From Dermacentor variabilis (Eukaryota > Arthropoda > Arachnida > Ixodida > Ixodidae), in assembly GCF_050947875.1 (NCBI RefSeq), contig NC_134570.1, forward strand, positions 101,350,122 to 101,414,121: a stretch of 64,000 nt of DNA, in the 5' to 3' direction. Shown one piece after another: positions 35,378 through 47,065 of this stretch (positions are counted from its first letter, which is position 1; each line of letters opens with the position of its first letter). The position numbers were made by a program, and so were the translations under genes. A model generated the notes under the pieces. It was not told the DNA's origin and did no database searches. It saw nothing but the letters and a program-made list of their open reading frames with translations.

Positions 35378-35452
35378 TATAGCCTTCAGTATGGAATAAG
35401 TATGGAACCCCAAAGGCGCACTGCTCATGTTTGTCAATTTTCTGTCGCAGAG
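33666..35452 (+). CDS. small Gly/Tyr-rich cuticle-type protein (gene 2)
   Basis: Likely a secreted structural cuticle protein of 89 aa. Exons are 33666-33668 (ATG, donor GTAAGT), 34948-35212 (acceptor CTACTCAG, donor GTGAGT) and 35451-35452 (acceptor TGTCGCAG), with the stop split as T|AG. The protein starts [17 protein letters not shown], a clear signal peptide with predicted cleavage after ACA. The mature part is short and dominated by GYG, GYNYGYG and YGYGYSPYG repeats, with a small Pro/Ala/Thr region (PAIPAYTAP) and a C-terminus ending in GKK. No Rebers-Riddiford chitin-binding domain is visible. Intron 1 (1.28 kb) contains a long TA array. Intron 2 is 238 bp and made largely of CT and TA repeats. 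If intron 2 is retained, the frame adds only Cys-Glu before a stop. Confidence 0.85.
34541..34630. repeat. (TA)n microsatellite in cuticle gene 2 intron 1
   Basis: About 90 bp of TA repeats located 0.3 kb upstream of the main coding exon. Confidence 0.95.
35286..35380. repeat. (CT)n-(TA)n compound microsatellite in cuticle gene 2 intron 2
   Basis: A CT run of about 34 bp passes directly into a TA run of about 60 bp. It occupies much of the 238-bp intron between the main exon and the stop-codon exon. Confidence 0.95.
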
Positions 35453-35558
35453 ATCTCACGACTTCCCACCTGGCCCACAGCACTTACGAGATTTCATGGA
35501 ATGAAAGAAGGAAACAAAGCCGATGTCACCGTCATGACCAATTCCCAGCACAACACAC

Positions 35559-35564
35559 AATAAA
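35559..35564 (+). terminator. polyadenylation signal of cuticle gene 2
   Basis: AATAAA lies 108 bp into exon 3, giving a 3' UTR of roughly 120-135 bases. Confidence 0.75.
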
Positions 35565-35599
35565 AACTCGAACAGCATCGTTACTGCGTGCTTTCAAAT

Positions 35600-37690
35600 A
35601 CTTTATTACCGATGTTCGGGCTCATCACCTTGCACAGTTGACACCAGTGTCATCAAAGGCAGGCAACGTCACTGTCTGTACTTTGCACCAGTTAGAATTG
35701 TGTGCGAATTACTCTGCTTTGCTAGTGAGCTAATGCATCGCGGAGTGTATTATCACTAAGGAATAACTCAAACGTTAAAATCTATCACTTTGACATAAGT
35801 ATACAGCTTACACTAAGATTATATATACTATGCTGGCGCTGCTTCCTGAATGCCAAGAAGCACGCATGCAGGTTGAAGAATTAAACTTTTACAGAGGCAG
35901 ACATTTTCATATTTCAAATGTAGGCGACGTTCTTTGCCGGAAAGTCGGGGCGATACTTTTAAAATATGAAGCTACATTATAGACTTTTGGTTGAGCATAC
36001 GCTAGGACGGGACAAGGAAGTGAATGAACACCAAAAAGGTAACATGCACCAACGAACCCAGCTAAAAACAATTCTTCAGAGCACTATAGACCTAACTTCT
36101 GCCAAATAACACGTCGTACATGATGCAACATAGACAACATAGACGCTTGTGTGGCAGTTACCAATAGTTGGCCTCTATAAATTTCGTTCCGATCATAGGT
36201 CGGCAAAGCCACTCATGAGTTGGCTCACTGAGACTACCGCATACACAGGCTTACTCGTGAGTTTAAATCTGGCTGAGCCTGGCTAAGCACCCTTTCGGCG
36301 AGGCTCCGTCCAAGGGGCTCCTAAGCAAACATATATTTTATATATGAGTCTGAGTGCGTTCCCTGTATATAGGCGACCTATGGTTTCGATTGATGATGCG
36401 AGCTTGCGAAAACAAAATATATTCAAAATACCCATACTCGGGGGCAGATTTGAGCTACTTAGGGTACAGGGTAACACTCGCAGTGGAGATGAGTAAATGT
36501 GCTGCTTCCCAAATGCAACCATGCGAAGAGTGTATTACACCTTCTTTTCCTTCCATTTCGAGTGAATACGTGCTAGTACAGGAGGCCGGTACACTGAATG
36601 TGTATGAATTATTCGGTATTCACAATACATAGCACAAAAGCACAGTAATAATTAGAGTAATAATTCAAAAAAGTCTGTGTTAACTACAAAAGAACAAGAT
36701 GCATTCCAGGTATCAGACAGAATGAATCAGCGAGTACATCCGAGCATTCTAAGGATGGCGACACACATTTCTCTATGCATGAAACAGGCTACAGCGAACA
36801 TTGAACCCATGCAACGGCAATGAGTAATAAAAATATCTTAATTGCAGACCAGTGCAGACATGCAGCGTCTCAGCAAGAAGGGTTGTGTTTTTACAGTGTG
36901 CTTGCGCTGAATGATTGCGTTAGCATCGGAAGATAGAACCACAGAACGGTATACCCTGACTTTTCCATCGAAGCGATTTGTCGTAGCGCTGACAACGCAT
37001 TATCTTCGATTTGTCATTTTTGCAGCCCAACGTACTCCGCGTCACAGGATACCCTCCCTTTAACGTATTGAGTGCATGGCGCGCATACACCTCTGAGTGG
37101 GAACGTACGATAAAGGCGTCGGCGCCAATACGCTTCGAGCATCCGTATAATTGCTGTCGCAATAGAATATTAACGCTCGTACTATGTTTACTGCCAGCAA
37201 CATTCCGTATCTGTTAAGCGCTCCAAATAATCGATCAATGTAGTCTTGAAGGAATTTACACGATATGTCCCAAGAAAGCTTTCGTGATACCATTTGCCAG
37301 GAACCTTGTATTCTCATACGCGTTACAGTGGCTTGAGCGAATATCAGATTAGGAAACTTTGATAGAAACGTAGTTCTCACAAATATATGCATTCCAGATA
37401 TGACACTCGAATTTCTAAAATGAACGTTGCGCCAAACATCCTTCAATCACCAGGGATCTTGCGCAGGTTGTTGAAATATACATTCGGCAACGATACGAAG
37501 GTAGGACTCGGCTCCACGGCAGATTATTCATTCGGAGTTGGCCACTTGGTTTTGCATATTTACGTTTTGTAAGTCCCCCTTTGTGCGTTAAGCATGACGC
37601 ATAACTGCGTACCATGGCAAGAATTCGTGGAGAAGTCATGTTTACGTGCGTCAGCAAATAGCCAAGCCAGCCGGCTCATGACGTCACGAG
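35600..37690. other. no recognisable gene
   Basis: Intergenic DNA. A GC-richer segment at 36190-36320, with partly palindromic ACTCATGAGT and ACTCGTGAGT motifs, looks like a repeat fragment. It has no tRNA-like boxes or inverted ends I can define. Confidence 0.4.
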
Positions 37691-37693
37691 AGA

Positions 37694-37800
37694 GAAAGGC
37701 AGGGAGTCTAAGTAAATTGCACCTGGTTTCCTAGCCTGCTCTTTGGGAAAGGGTAAAGGGCATAAATTAAAGAGAGAAAGAAAGTAAGAACAAGAGACGC
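37694..37800 (+). repeat. copy of the GGCAGGGA/GGGAAAGGG dispersed repeat
   Basis: AAAGGCAGGGAGTCTAAG, CTGCTCTTTGGGAAAGGG and a purine-rich AAAGAGAGAAAGAAAG tail resemble the segment at 47690-47905. It is a diverged, partial copy. Confidence 0.4.
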
Positions 37801-39110
37801 ACGCACAAAGAGCAGCGTTCACCGTAATACGGAAGGCGGCTGCAGAGCTCTGTCATCTCAATTGCGCAAGAACTTCGGGCGATCTGAAGCTCCAGATGCT
37901 TTGGTGGACAGCTCCGGTAGGAGAGCTGTTTCATTCTGAAGCCACACTTTCTACCTGTGGTGGCCCTGGGTGGGCATTCCGGCGGCGGTAAACGAGGATG
38001 CCCGTCACTCCACATGCCAGAACGCGCCGTGGAAGGCAACGCACGCATGACAAACCGGCTTATATGTCGTAGCCACCTGTACTACCCCTACATATCCGCT
38101 ACTTAACGACTCCTTTCTATAAGTAATTATGCTCTGAAACAACAAACAACCCTGCCTAGCTATCCTCAACGGAAGAGATGTGCTCCTTCAAACGCAGAAT
38201 CATTTTAATAAAGTGACACGGTTTCGAGAACTGTTCGACTATTCATTTGCATTCACAATCCCCGTAGATGATACCTCCACATTTTTTTTTTCATATGTTA
38301 TCGAGCACGTGGACATATCTCGCCGCTCTGTTGCGCGCGTGCTGCTACATCTGGATAACGTTTGCTAATACTCACTATGAATATTTTATTCGTTCAAATA
38401 GCTTCCTAAAAGATTCCTAAAGTCAAAAGATAGCGTTAATATTTCAAGCCACTTATTGCAAACGAACAAGTTGGTTATGAAACATCAGTGTCAGGAAGGT
38501 TAACACGAGGATTTTCAAGGTTTTTCGCAGCTAGACGATGAAGTTTAATGAAAAGCCGTGCGCCGCCGGTCATCTCCGCGCTTGGCGATTGTTCATACTG
38601 GCAATACAGATCACCCTGTCACTGGATTTTCATCTGATAGTAATGGTAGGAAAATCTATAGACATCAGTATTTACCGAGATTACGGCGTTAGAGAAGCAA
38701 TTGAACGTTATCAGCGGCAGGACGAAAATATAACAAAGCAGTGTATATTCTTTCGTTGGTCGAATATTCATAATGAAAACAGCCACCTACTTTTCAGTGA
38801 CTGAAAACATCATGAGCGTTACATTGACGCACAATTATTCATTTTTTTCTCTTAACATGCTACAGTTACGAAAATAAAAGACAGAATTACAACTGGAAAT
38901 GGTGCGGATAGTTTAACTGAGTAAAATAATGGATGACCGAATTTGTACCAATATTTTCGTCATGACAGAATACAAGAACACTTTTTGACGCTTTCACCGG
39001 ACAGAAAACCATTCGAAATATTTCTATATATTTATGACGATGTGAGCTCTTCATCAGCGAGAAAGTGACGATAACACCAAACGGGCCGAGTGGTCAAGAT
39101 GCCTTAGAGA
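37801..39110. other. no recognisable gene
   Basis: Short frames only. A tRNA-like fragment GGCCGAGTGGTCAAGATG lies at 39084-39101 but has no matching 3' half. Confidence 0.4.
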
Positions 39111-39115
39111 CTAGA

Positions 39116-39283
39116 GACCGATTGTTATCTACTTAAAGAACTATACTTGGCGTAGACAAACTGACTGTTAAGTTTCACACTAGATTCACGACTATTACAG
39201 ACCGATTTTTCCCTACTTAAAGAACGGTACTTGGCGTAGACAAGCTGACTGGTAAGATTGACACTAGATTCAGGACTATGTTC
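39116..39283 (+). repeat. two tandem 84-bp units
   Basis: Unit 1 is 39116-39199 and unit 2 is 39200-39283. Both contain CTACTTAAAGAAC, TACTTGGCGTAGACAA and ACACTAGATTCA at identical offsets. Several substitutions separate them, so the duplication is not recent. Confidence 0.85.
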
Positions 39284-39466
39284 TGAATGGCTCAAGCAGA
39301 ATAATAAAAAAGTATGTTTTCAGTTTGCTTAAATTGCTGTTGCCGCTTAAAGAATGATAACCTAATGCCAATATTTTATACCGCTACTAGCCCATTCGAA
39401 GCATGGAGCAAGTTTTTACTGGATGATTATTCTCTTCAACAATTACATGATTTTACCAAAATGTAT

Positions 39467-39860
39467 CACAGCGAAGCTGTATATGGCTAGCCGATTCGTC
39501 GGTCCGTCTATCGCCTGTAGGGCGAAAAGTACTCCTGCGCAATTGCATACGCATGCGCGCAAAAAACAGAAATATAGGCACGCGATTGGCTGCGCTAGTA
39601 GTGAGGTCGTTGCTCTCTATCGTAGCCGAGCGCGCGCGAAGTAGTTTCCCTCCGGTTCCGAAATGGGTAGGCCACGCGTCATACGTATTTCTTAGTAGCA
39701 GCCAGCTTTCGATCAGCAACGCCGCGTGAAGAATCAGGAACGGGCTCGTCTACGCCGTACCGATGCTGAAGCCTAGGCACAAGAACAGGCTCGTAGAGTC
39801 GAGAGCAAGCACCGTCTGCGTACCCAGGATCCGGCAGCCTACCAAGCCGTCATTTAATGA
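39467..39860 (+). pseudogene. transposon remnant encoding an Arg-rich segment
   Basis: Starts with CACAGCGAAGCTGTATATGG and continues to frames reading RRVKNQERARLRRTDAEA, stop, then AQEQARRVESKHRLRTQD. The DAEA and DPAAY type spacing in a basic, charged context resembles repeated Arg/Glu-rich transposon proteins seen in ticks, and may match the minus-strand fragment at 29883-30175. An in-frame stop marks it as dead. The family assignment is tentative. Confidence 0.35.
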
Positions 39861-39869
39861 ACCGCCGGA

Positions 39870-40605
39870 ATTAAGCGAGTGATAAGCACCGGGAACAAAA
39901 GTTTCAGTTGCGCTTGTGAACCCTCCATACGGAGTTTTTGGGGGGCGATTTTTTTTTGACCCAGCTCCGCGCCCTTTTGCGATGACAATTAGTTCGCGAG
40001 TTCAGTACCGCTTAATGACCGATGTGATTTGCTTTCCTTGTGCTTACACTCAAGGCGTGCGCTATTAATTTAATTTCTAACAGAACGTTTGGAGATGACG
40101 CTCGGACATTCTCGCACATAATTTAGTTTTTGTACCGCACAAAGGTAGTAGTACCTCTGCAGAAAATTGATACTGTAACATGAGATCTGCAGCCGTGATC
40201 AGCAGATTTTTTCCCGCAGTTTACATTTGTATGTTTGCCGTTTCATAATACCCCTTTAGTGCTGCTAGGAGAATTCGAATTATATGGGTAGTGCTATGCC
40301 TTCTGTATCACTGCTGACAGGGTAAACTACTTAGAGTGCAAAAGAATGCCAGCACGATGTCTGCTAAAGATGGGTTAGAGCTTCTAACAACTGCAGTAAC
40401 ATTGTACGCATACGAGTGGAAAAAAACATAAACTATTACATTGGGCGTGAACGGGTCTCATTTCACCGACTAATTATTATGCAAAAGTGCATGGAGCAGG
40501 ATCAATGGCATTTTGTTGAAATCATAGAAGTCTGTCAAGAAGAGATCAGCCATCTGCTAGGATAATATAGGCACGGATGGAATCTAGTAGTGGCGGTACA
40601 AAGTT
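39870..40605. other. no recognisable gene
   Basis: Intergenic sequence with nothing supportable. Confidence 0.4.
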
Positions 40606-40610
40606 GGAAT

Positions 40611-40740
40611 TTTGGAGTTTTGTGTGCCAAACCCACCATTTGATCATGAAGTACGCCGCAGGGGAGCTCCGAAGTAATTTTGACCACCAGAGGATCTTTA
40701 ACATCCCCCCGATGCATTGAACCCGGAGTGCAAATTTGTA
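40611..40740 (-). mobile_element. SINE 3' fragment
   Basis: GTTTTGTGTGCCAAACCCAC, ATCATGAAGTACGCCGCAGG and GAGGATCTTTAACATCCCCC follow the order of the tail and body of the 11376-11600 SINE on the minus strand. The tRNA head is missing. Confidence 0.55.
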
Positions 40741-41350
40741 CAATTTGTTTTTTTTTTATTGAGACCCTGAACACTTAGTCGCAAATGTAGTGTCAGGTTT
40801 ACTTCTTACCTTGTCTATACCAGGTGTCTAAGGATCAGCATTGACACCTGAACATCGTTTATGATGATTTTTGACTCGAAATTGTCTAATCGCCTATTGA
40901 GCGAGAAAGCCGGCGTCTACCATCTGTAGAAACGAAGCGGCCCCTCATTTCCCATTGGCTGCGACGCCACGTCTGGAACGCACGTCGACGGAGCCGAGCG
41001 GGAGAAAGGGAACGCGTGTAGCGCGCCAGGTGTGGGGGCAGGGGAGAGGATATCGATGCGATAAAGATGCTTAAGAAGAAGACGCTTAAAAATTATCGTG
41101 TGCTACTGAAATCAAAATTGTTTTTGCTATTTGTAGACGCAAGAATGGTTTAAGAGCAGTGCAAAGTAAAAGCAAGTATTGACATTTTTCGAGCCATAGT
41201 CCCATATGCGTCCATTCCGCATCGAATCCAGTTAGCTGTGCCGACATAAGATGGCCGCTACCTGAAAACAGCTGATCGATTCTGTTGCCTGCATTCAGTG
41301 TACATTTGCGAGTAAAGCTGCCAGATTAGATGAAACATCGGTGTGTCGAG

Positions 41351-44000
41351 ATGCCCTTTCGTCCGAAAAGAATTTTGGAAGCTGTGAACATCATGAAAAC
41401 CCTGAAACCTGGTGCACGGTGAGTAAATATGGCTTTATTCTCTCTTGTGCTTAATGCCTGAGCAGTAGCATCTGATCATCTTCGGTAATCGCGTGATGTT
41501 TACTTTTGCTTTTATTCACATAGGATACGCAAGGATCGATGTAGATTTGAGGGCAGCAAATCTTAATAGATAGCTGTAGGCAACCGTCTTTTTTTTGTGA
41601 ATTATCATACCTATTTCCAAATGTATGTAAACTGCAGCGTGATAAATTACTTCTGCGCGCTGTACAATTATTTCTGCTGAATTTTTCCACGGGAGAAGGC
41701 TTGTTCTTTAGTCATTTGTGCTAAATTTTACGTAACTGTGCTCTTGGTTTGATAATATAACGAAATATTTAAAAACGTGTAACTTATCGCTGGTATTAGT
41801 TTGCTGCCATCTCGCCAAAATTGCGCGCAAGAAGAAAAAGTGGCGGCCCCATTGAAAGGACCCCGCGTGCCAGCCGCGCAGGCCACCATGCTAATAAAGT
41901 TTAAAGAGGAGCACCCGTACTTGGCGAACGGTGCCACAAGCCTCTCTTCAAGTATGAGTGCTCCTCAGAAAACAGCACTTTTAGACAAGATAGCTGCCGC
42001 GCTCAATGTGCCATAGGACGGCTTTAAAAACAGCTCGGCGCGGCTTTGCTGCGACTGCCGAAAGATTGCGGTGCAAGTGAGGCCCTAGAAGTGGGATCCC
42101 GCTGCTAGCAACAGACTTCGGAACGTAAGCTCACAGTGTTCATGTATTTGCATAAAAAGAGGAGGCAGCAAGCCCGATGGGCTGGAGGGCCGGCTTCTCG
42201 AAGTTCTTGAAGGTACGGCACTGAGGAAGACACTGAGGTGCATAGTATTTTTGGTTGCTATGTGTACCGCTTTCGGGCAGCTGCACTGTTCAGTGCTGGT
42301 GAATATTTTACTGCTGTATGCTTCTGTCTGTTTCCTCGCATTTAAGCACACATGCCAGCACATGATACCCGTACTTCGGAGAAATGAAAATCCGGCCCCA
42401 CTACCAATAATAACATACGAAGCCAATGCGGTTAAGAAACTCCTTGCGATTCATTGAATGGCTCGTTACTCCGGAAAGCACGTGTAGTCACTTGTAGGTT
42501 AGATGATGAACTAAGAATTTTCTGTAGATATTGAATACCTATAAGTGAACTGGACTTTGCAAATAGTTGATGGAACTTACGCAACGATCAAAGCATTTAA
42601 ATCATATTTGTGCACAAGCAATGCTCACATAGAATGTATACTGTAATTTGTTGTTACAGCAGGACAGCTCCAGTGATGAGGAAGCTGCTGTACATGTTCC
42701 CTCTCTCCTGGCAACACCACCCTACGTTTCTGTGGGTACAGATCTGGGTACGAGTGCCACTGCATGTAAGGCACTCTAGCAGCTAATGCTTAAAGCAAGG
42801 AAGTTGCTATTGTGAGCTTTTATACAGAAATAATTTATTTCCCGTATTTAAACTACAAAGAACAAATGCCTGCCTAGATTTCAATGGGCAAAGTTAAACT
42901 ATATTCAGATCGACTATTAATACCATCTGTAACGCAGCTTCTTTATCATACAAACTACCGTGCAGAAGTTACTATTAGTGTAGCATTTTATAATGGTGTG
43001 GTGTCTTCTTGTTCATTTATAAAAAATGAGTGTTTATTTTGTCATGGTATGGTGTGTTCTTGTTCATTGGAGTATTTATTTTGTCAACGTTTGTGGCAGG
43101 AGTTATTTTTTCTGGACGTCCACCTATGATAACGAACCAGTCAATTTTGTGCACAGGACAGCACAAAAATGTTTTTATCTTGTATACTAATTTTATTTTT
43201 AGGGACCATCAACTCAGCAGCAGCTCCGCAGGCCAACTCGGCAACAGCCACTGCAGGATATGGCCTGCAGGGCAGCGGACGAGTACGCATGACAGGGACA
43301 GCTGGCGGAGGCTGCAAACGCGGTGGCCGTCAGATTACACCAGATGTTGATGAAGCAAAATGGGCAGCTACGAACAACTGGCAGTGTGTTTCACATTTTA
43401 AGCAGGAATTAGTGTGTATGTTAATGTAAGTTACAACCAGATTATTCATGAGAGTATCTGTATTCATTCGGCAAAGGTGCTCATTGGCTCGTGTACGCTT
43501 ATACATCCACTTTCAGGAGTTCTTTAAACCACTTTCTCAGGCCATAACAAAGCAGTTTACAAGATATTTACATGGTTACATGTAGAACAAAGGCGTGATC
43601 ATCTTTTGAATACCAATTCAATTATTCACAAACGCTGATTTCTTACAGGCAGAGGCGGCTTGGTAGCATTTTCTGCCTTTTAACATGTTTGTAACACGAC
43701 AAATTCTACAGTTTTCACTCCCATTTCTCATGTCATATGCATGTGTTCTTACTCCCTTCAAGGGTAACCTTACTGAAACTGTAACCCTTGCAAACATTGT
43801 GAAGCAAACATTTACATTGCATATCCTCTAGCTGCGTTATTGAATTCGTTTTACAGCATCATCAGAAGCTGGTGGAAGAGTTGAGGCCCTCCTGCGTGGT
43901 GCAACAGCAGCTACCAGTGGAAATGCTGGGCTAGCAAGAGGCCGCTGGACTAATTGCCAGAACTCTGCCCCAGCTTCTGGCTGCCCTTGCTTATAGCCTC
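41351..44000 (+). pseudogene. multi-exon Myb/SANT-like (NAIF1/Harbinger-Myb type) gene, probably decayed
   Basis: Exon A is 41351-41418 (MPFRPKRILEAVNIMK..., donor GTGAGT). It joins in phase to exon B starting 41800 (acceptor TATTAG), which reads to KGPRVPAAQATMLIKFKEE and MSAPQKTALLDKIAAALNV and then hits TAG at 42014. Downstream are a GGSKPDGLEGRLLEVLEG segment (about 42163-42217), an acidic DSSSDEEAA exon (42660-42765, acceptor TTACAG, donor GTAAGG), a QLAEAANAVAVRLHQ coiled-coil-like segment (from 43203) and HHQKLVEEL (from 43857). The order helix-turn-helix, GGG...L..LE..LL, acidic linker, coiled coil is that of NAIF1-like/Myb-SANT regulatory proteins often carried by Harbinger elements. 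Stops in the later exons suggest decay, although exons A and B alone form an intact 94-codon frame. Confidence 0.4.
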
Positions 44001-44049
44001 CATGAGCCGCCTCCTTCGTGAGGAACGTAAGCGTTTTCTTTTTTTTAAT

Positions 44050-46080
44050 ATTGTTACGTTGCAGAAGTCACATAAAAAGTTGTATTTACAATATTTACAC
44101 GAGCAGACAACGAAGAATAAACAAGATGGCTGTCGAGAGCGATTTCACCTCTACACGTCAAATCTTCTTTTGCCTGGCGCTACTCTTGGTTGCAACGTTA
44201 CACTGTATTCCTTTAGTGCGACCAGACTACAACTGTAGCCAATCCTTCAGTTCAAATTCACGCTGCGGCATTTTTGTGGCGGTACTCACGAGTCCTCCCA
44301 AGCTCTTCGGACGAGTTCTAGACAGCAATGCGAAATGATGTTCAGGTCATGCATGACCATGGCAGCGAAATCAGATAGTGCTGTGATGTCTCTTGAAACA
44401 CAAATGCACATGGCTCAGGCTTTCTGTGTCTCGCGTTAAAGGATGATATGACTGTTTTTCGCACACAGGAGAAACAGTGGCTAAGCAATCCGATTACTGG
44501 GTCAAGAGCAACACACACAATGTTGAAAAATATGTATTGCTACTTTCTAACTTTTACAAGTATATGTCTTCTAAGTGTAGATTTATTTGCCATGCAAGTT
44601 TGTCCCACTGAGAGAGTCTAAACTGTATGTGTAATTTTTTTCACTATTTTGGTTGTGTGAGTTCTCATTTTGCTGTTTATGCTATGTTTTGTGTCTACTG
44701 CTTTTCAAGCAACATATACACTATGTGATAATGTTTCTTTTAACCGCAACAGTGTTTCACACCCATCTACTGCAGATGTATTTAACAAGAATTTTGTGAT
44801 AACGGATATTGAAATCACTGCTACTTGTGATAATTATTGTGATATTTCAGGTGTCCTTACTGGTGATAGCAATAGAATCTAGTCCCCATTGTTGTTGAGC
44901 ACAGCTTGTGATACACCTAACGTACCTATCGATGTGGCCACTATGTTAGGACATTCACTCTCAGGCTGCTCTTACAGCCATTGTTATACGAAACACCACG
45001 GATGTGCTAAGTATTTTCTCCCTTATGTCATTCTGTAAAAGCCTGCGACTGCGTTCGTATTTGGAGGTCTCGTTAGGGCACTAGTCATAGAAAAGTAATT
45101 CTAGTTCACGTAACAAAACATGCTGAATGCGTAACAGGCAAGACGCTTTTTTGTACTTTGAAGTTGCTGGGTGAAGGTGAGAGTTTTTTCATGAGCCTAA
45201 AGATATCATTATGTGCTGAGGGCCCATTTACAATGTATTGGGTCCGATGTAGTAAATATCATAGTGGAATTTTCTCACCATCAAATGTGCCCCGTGTACT
45301 TACAGTTGTACACTGCAATGATTGTCATTTACTTTGATTAAAGATAACAATCAAGATGTTGTGATTTGTTTTATTTCCGCTGGAGACATAAATGATTTTC
45401 AACGATGTTACTGGCACTTCGAATGATTATCTACAAGGAAGTATACAATTCGTCTTCCTTAAATTTTACAGCTTTTACCAATGAATATTCTTTCAAGAGA
45501 GAATAAAATACTTGACATAGCCAGGCCATCGTTTCCAGCATGACGTGGCCTTTTGACAAGGAACTCTGCGATGACTGTGTGGCAAAACTCCATAGTGCCT
45601 ACATGGTGCGTGTGAACTATACACGTGGTGGAGCTAGAAGTGTTCTGCTTTGGTGCAGCCCAAACCGGCAGCGAGGAGACGAAGACCAATATCCTCTCAT
45701 ACACAGGGCAGATGGCGGTGGCAGTGACGGTTTTGGCAGTAGTAAAATGCATCAAAATGACAGAAGCAACAGCAGCAGCTGCAGCAAATCAAACGGCATA
45801 CTCCAGCTGCTAGGAGAAGTGACTACGAAATTCTGCTGATGAAGGTGTTCTGTCCACAGCTACTAAAGTATCTCATGCAGCGTCGCAGTGCAATGATGCA
45901 ATTATCTGCAGCAGTGACAGCTTACTGGAACCGGGTACTTAAAAACAATAATGATAATTTACCAGATTTGATAAAAAACAGCAGGCAATCCACTAATAGC
46001 AAACACTTCACGTTGGTTCCTTCTCTCTATTAGGCGTATAGATGGCAACACTAAGCATGTACCTGTAGTGTCAAGCAGAC
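44050..46080. other. no identified gene; one open frame 45540-45839
   Basis: The frame 45540-45839 (+) encodes a 99-residue, Cys- and Ser-containing product starting MTWPFDKELCDDC. I do not recognise it and see no flanking splice sites that place it in a gene. The rest is AT-rich with short frames. It could be 3' sequence of the neighbouring Myb-like or transposase remnants. Confidence 0.3.
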
Positions 46081-46081
46081 A

Positions 46082-46600
46082 TTTATTGCTGCAGTCTGTG
46101 CAGCCACCTACGCACCGTTCCTATGTAGCGCTGGTGCTGTTGTACCAGAGTAAAATCTGATAACATTGTCCCGGGCAGCACAAGAATTCAGATACATTAT
46201 ATGTGCTGCACTCACTCGTAGAACTCCGAGCGGGGGGGGGGGGGGGGGCGTAGTCATTGATGTCATCGTCGCTGCTGCGTTTGGCGCTGTCATCCCTGAC
46301 ATTATCGAACACGTGGTCACCTTCATCAAGACACACATTCGCACCACTGCACACGCTGCAACGACGTTGGCTGCGTGGTCCAGAACATAGTGGAGGGCGC
46401 GGTACCGTTGAAGGCAGCGGAAGCGGCTCTTCAGAAGCCGAATTCACTGCTCCACTACGGACCGCATGGCAGCGTGTGACTGCCTTCTGCAATGCGCGTG
46501 GGAGGATAGCCTGGGACCCGAGTCCGGAGCCACGGTTCCAGGGGGTAGCTGCCGTCGTCAGCATGATCATCAAAATGGTAATAAATTATCTCCACTAGAC
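46082..46600 (-). pseudogene. Harbinger-type (PIF/HARBI1) transposase C-terminus, broken
   Basis: Minus-strand frames contain SYPLEPWLRTRVPGYPPTR followed by IAEG. After a frameshift come AMRSVVEQ, a TGA, then IRLLKSRFRCLQRYRALHY and AANVVAACAV, and in a third frame CLDEGDHVF. This order, including the VVE...LK.RFR region that carries the third acidic catalytic residue of the DDE triad, is characteristic of Harbinger transposases. The N-terminal two thirds are not found upstream (46.6-47.7 kb). An AATAAA on the minus strand at 46082-46087 could be its polyA signal. Two frameshifts and a stop make it inactive. A 17-G run interrupts it near 46232. Confidence 0.75.
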
Positions 46601-46929
46601 TGACTTGCTGAAGCACGGGTCATGCTACATACGCCTAATATAGAAAGGTTGTAATAAAACATTGTACAGGCTCAGAATCTGACGCTGCTGTGATTAGCGC
46701 ACATAGCAATATGCCGTACATAGTAAGAGTAAAATCCGTATATGTAGCATCCAACAAGGCGGCTGTTCGGGCTAGTAGTGTGGGCTACATTCTTGAATGA
46801 ATATCAGTGTAAAAAAGAATGTGAAAAGAAACACGTACATTGTTCGTGAGGGGTGGCGTCGGCTAGCACTCCCATGGTTAGTTCGCGTAGTAAAACATAA
46901 ATACCCCGGAAAATGTATGCGAAACGGTG

Positions 46930-47065
46930 CCGCGGTAGCCCGCTTGGTAATAGGGTCGCTCGCCTAATGCCAAGACGTGGGTTCGTATACCACCTGGGGC
47001 CAGTTGTTTTTTCACCCACTTTAATTTTCATCAATTTATTATTTACTTTATTTCAATTAGTATGT
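46930..47065 (+). mobile_element. tRNA-derived SINE with AT-rich tail
   Basis: The head contains CTTGGTAATAGGGTCGCTCG (A-box-like) and GGGTTCGTATACC (B-box, about 46979-46991). The tail reads CACTTTAATTTTCATCAATT, then TTTACTTTATTTCAATT. The same tail type occurs at 28665-28797, so this is a second SINE family distinct from the one at 11376. Confidence 0.65.

Noticed and set aside
39074..39130. Possible tRNA gene (GGCCGAGTGGTCAAGATG)
   Set aside because: Only a 5'-half-like segment is present. There is no anticodon arm, T-loop or acceptor partner downstream.
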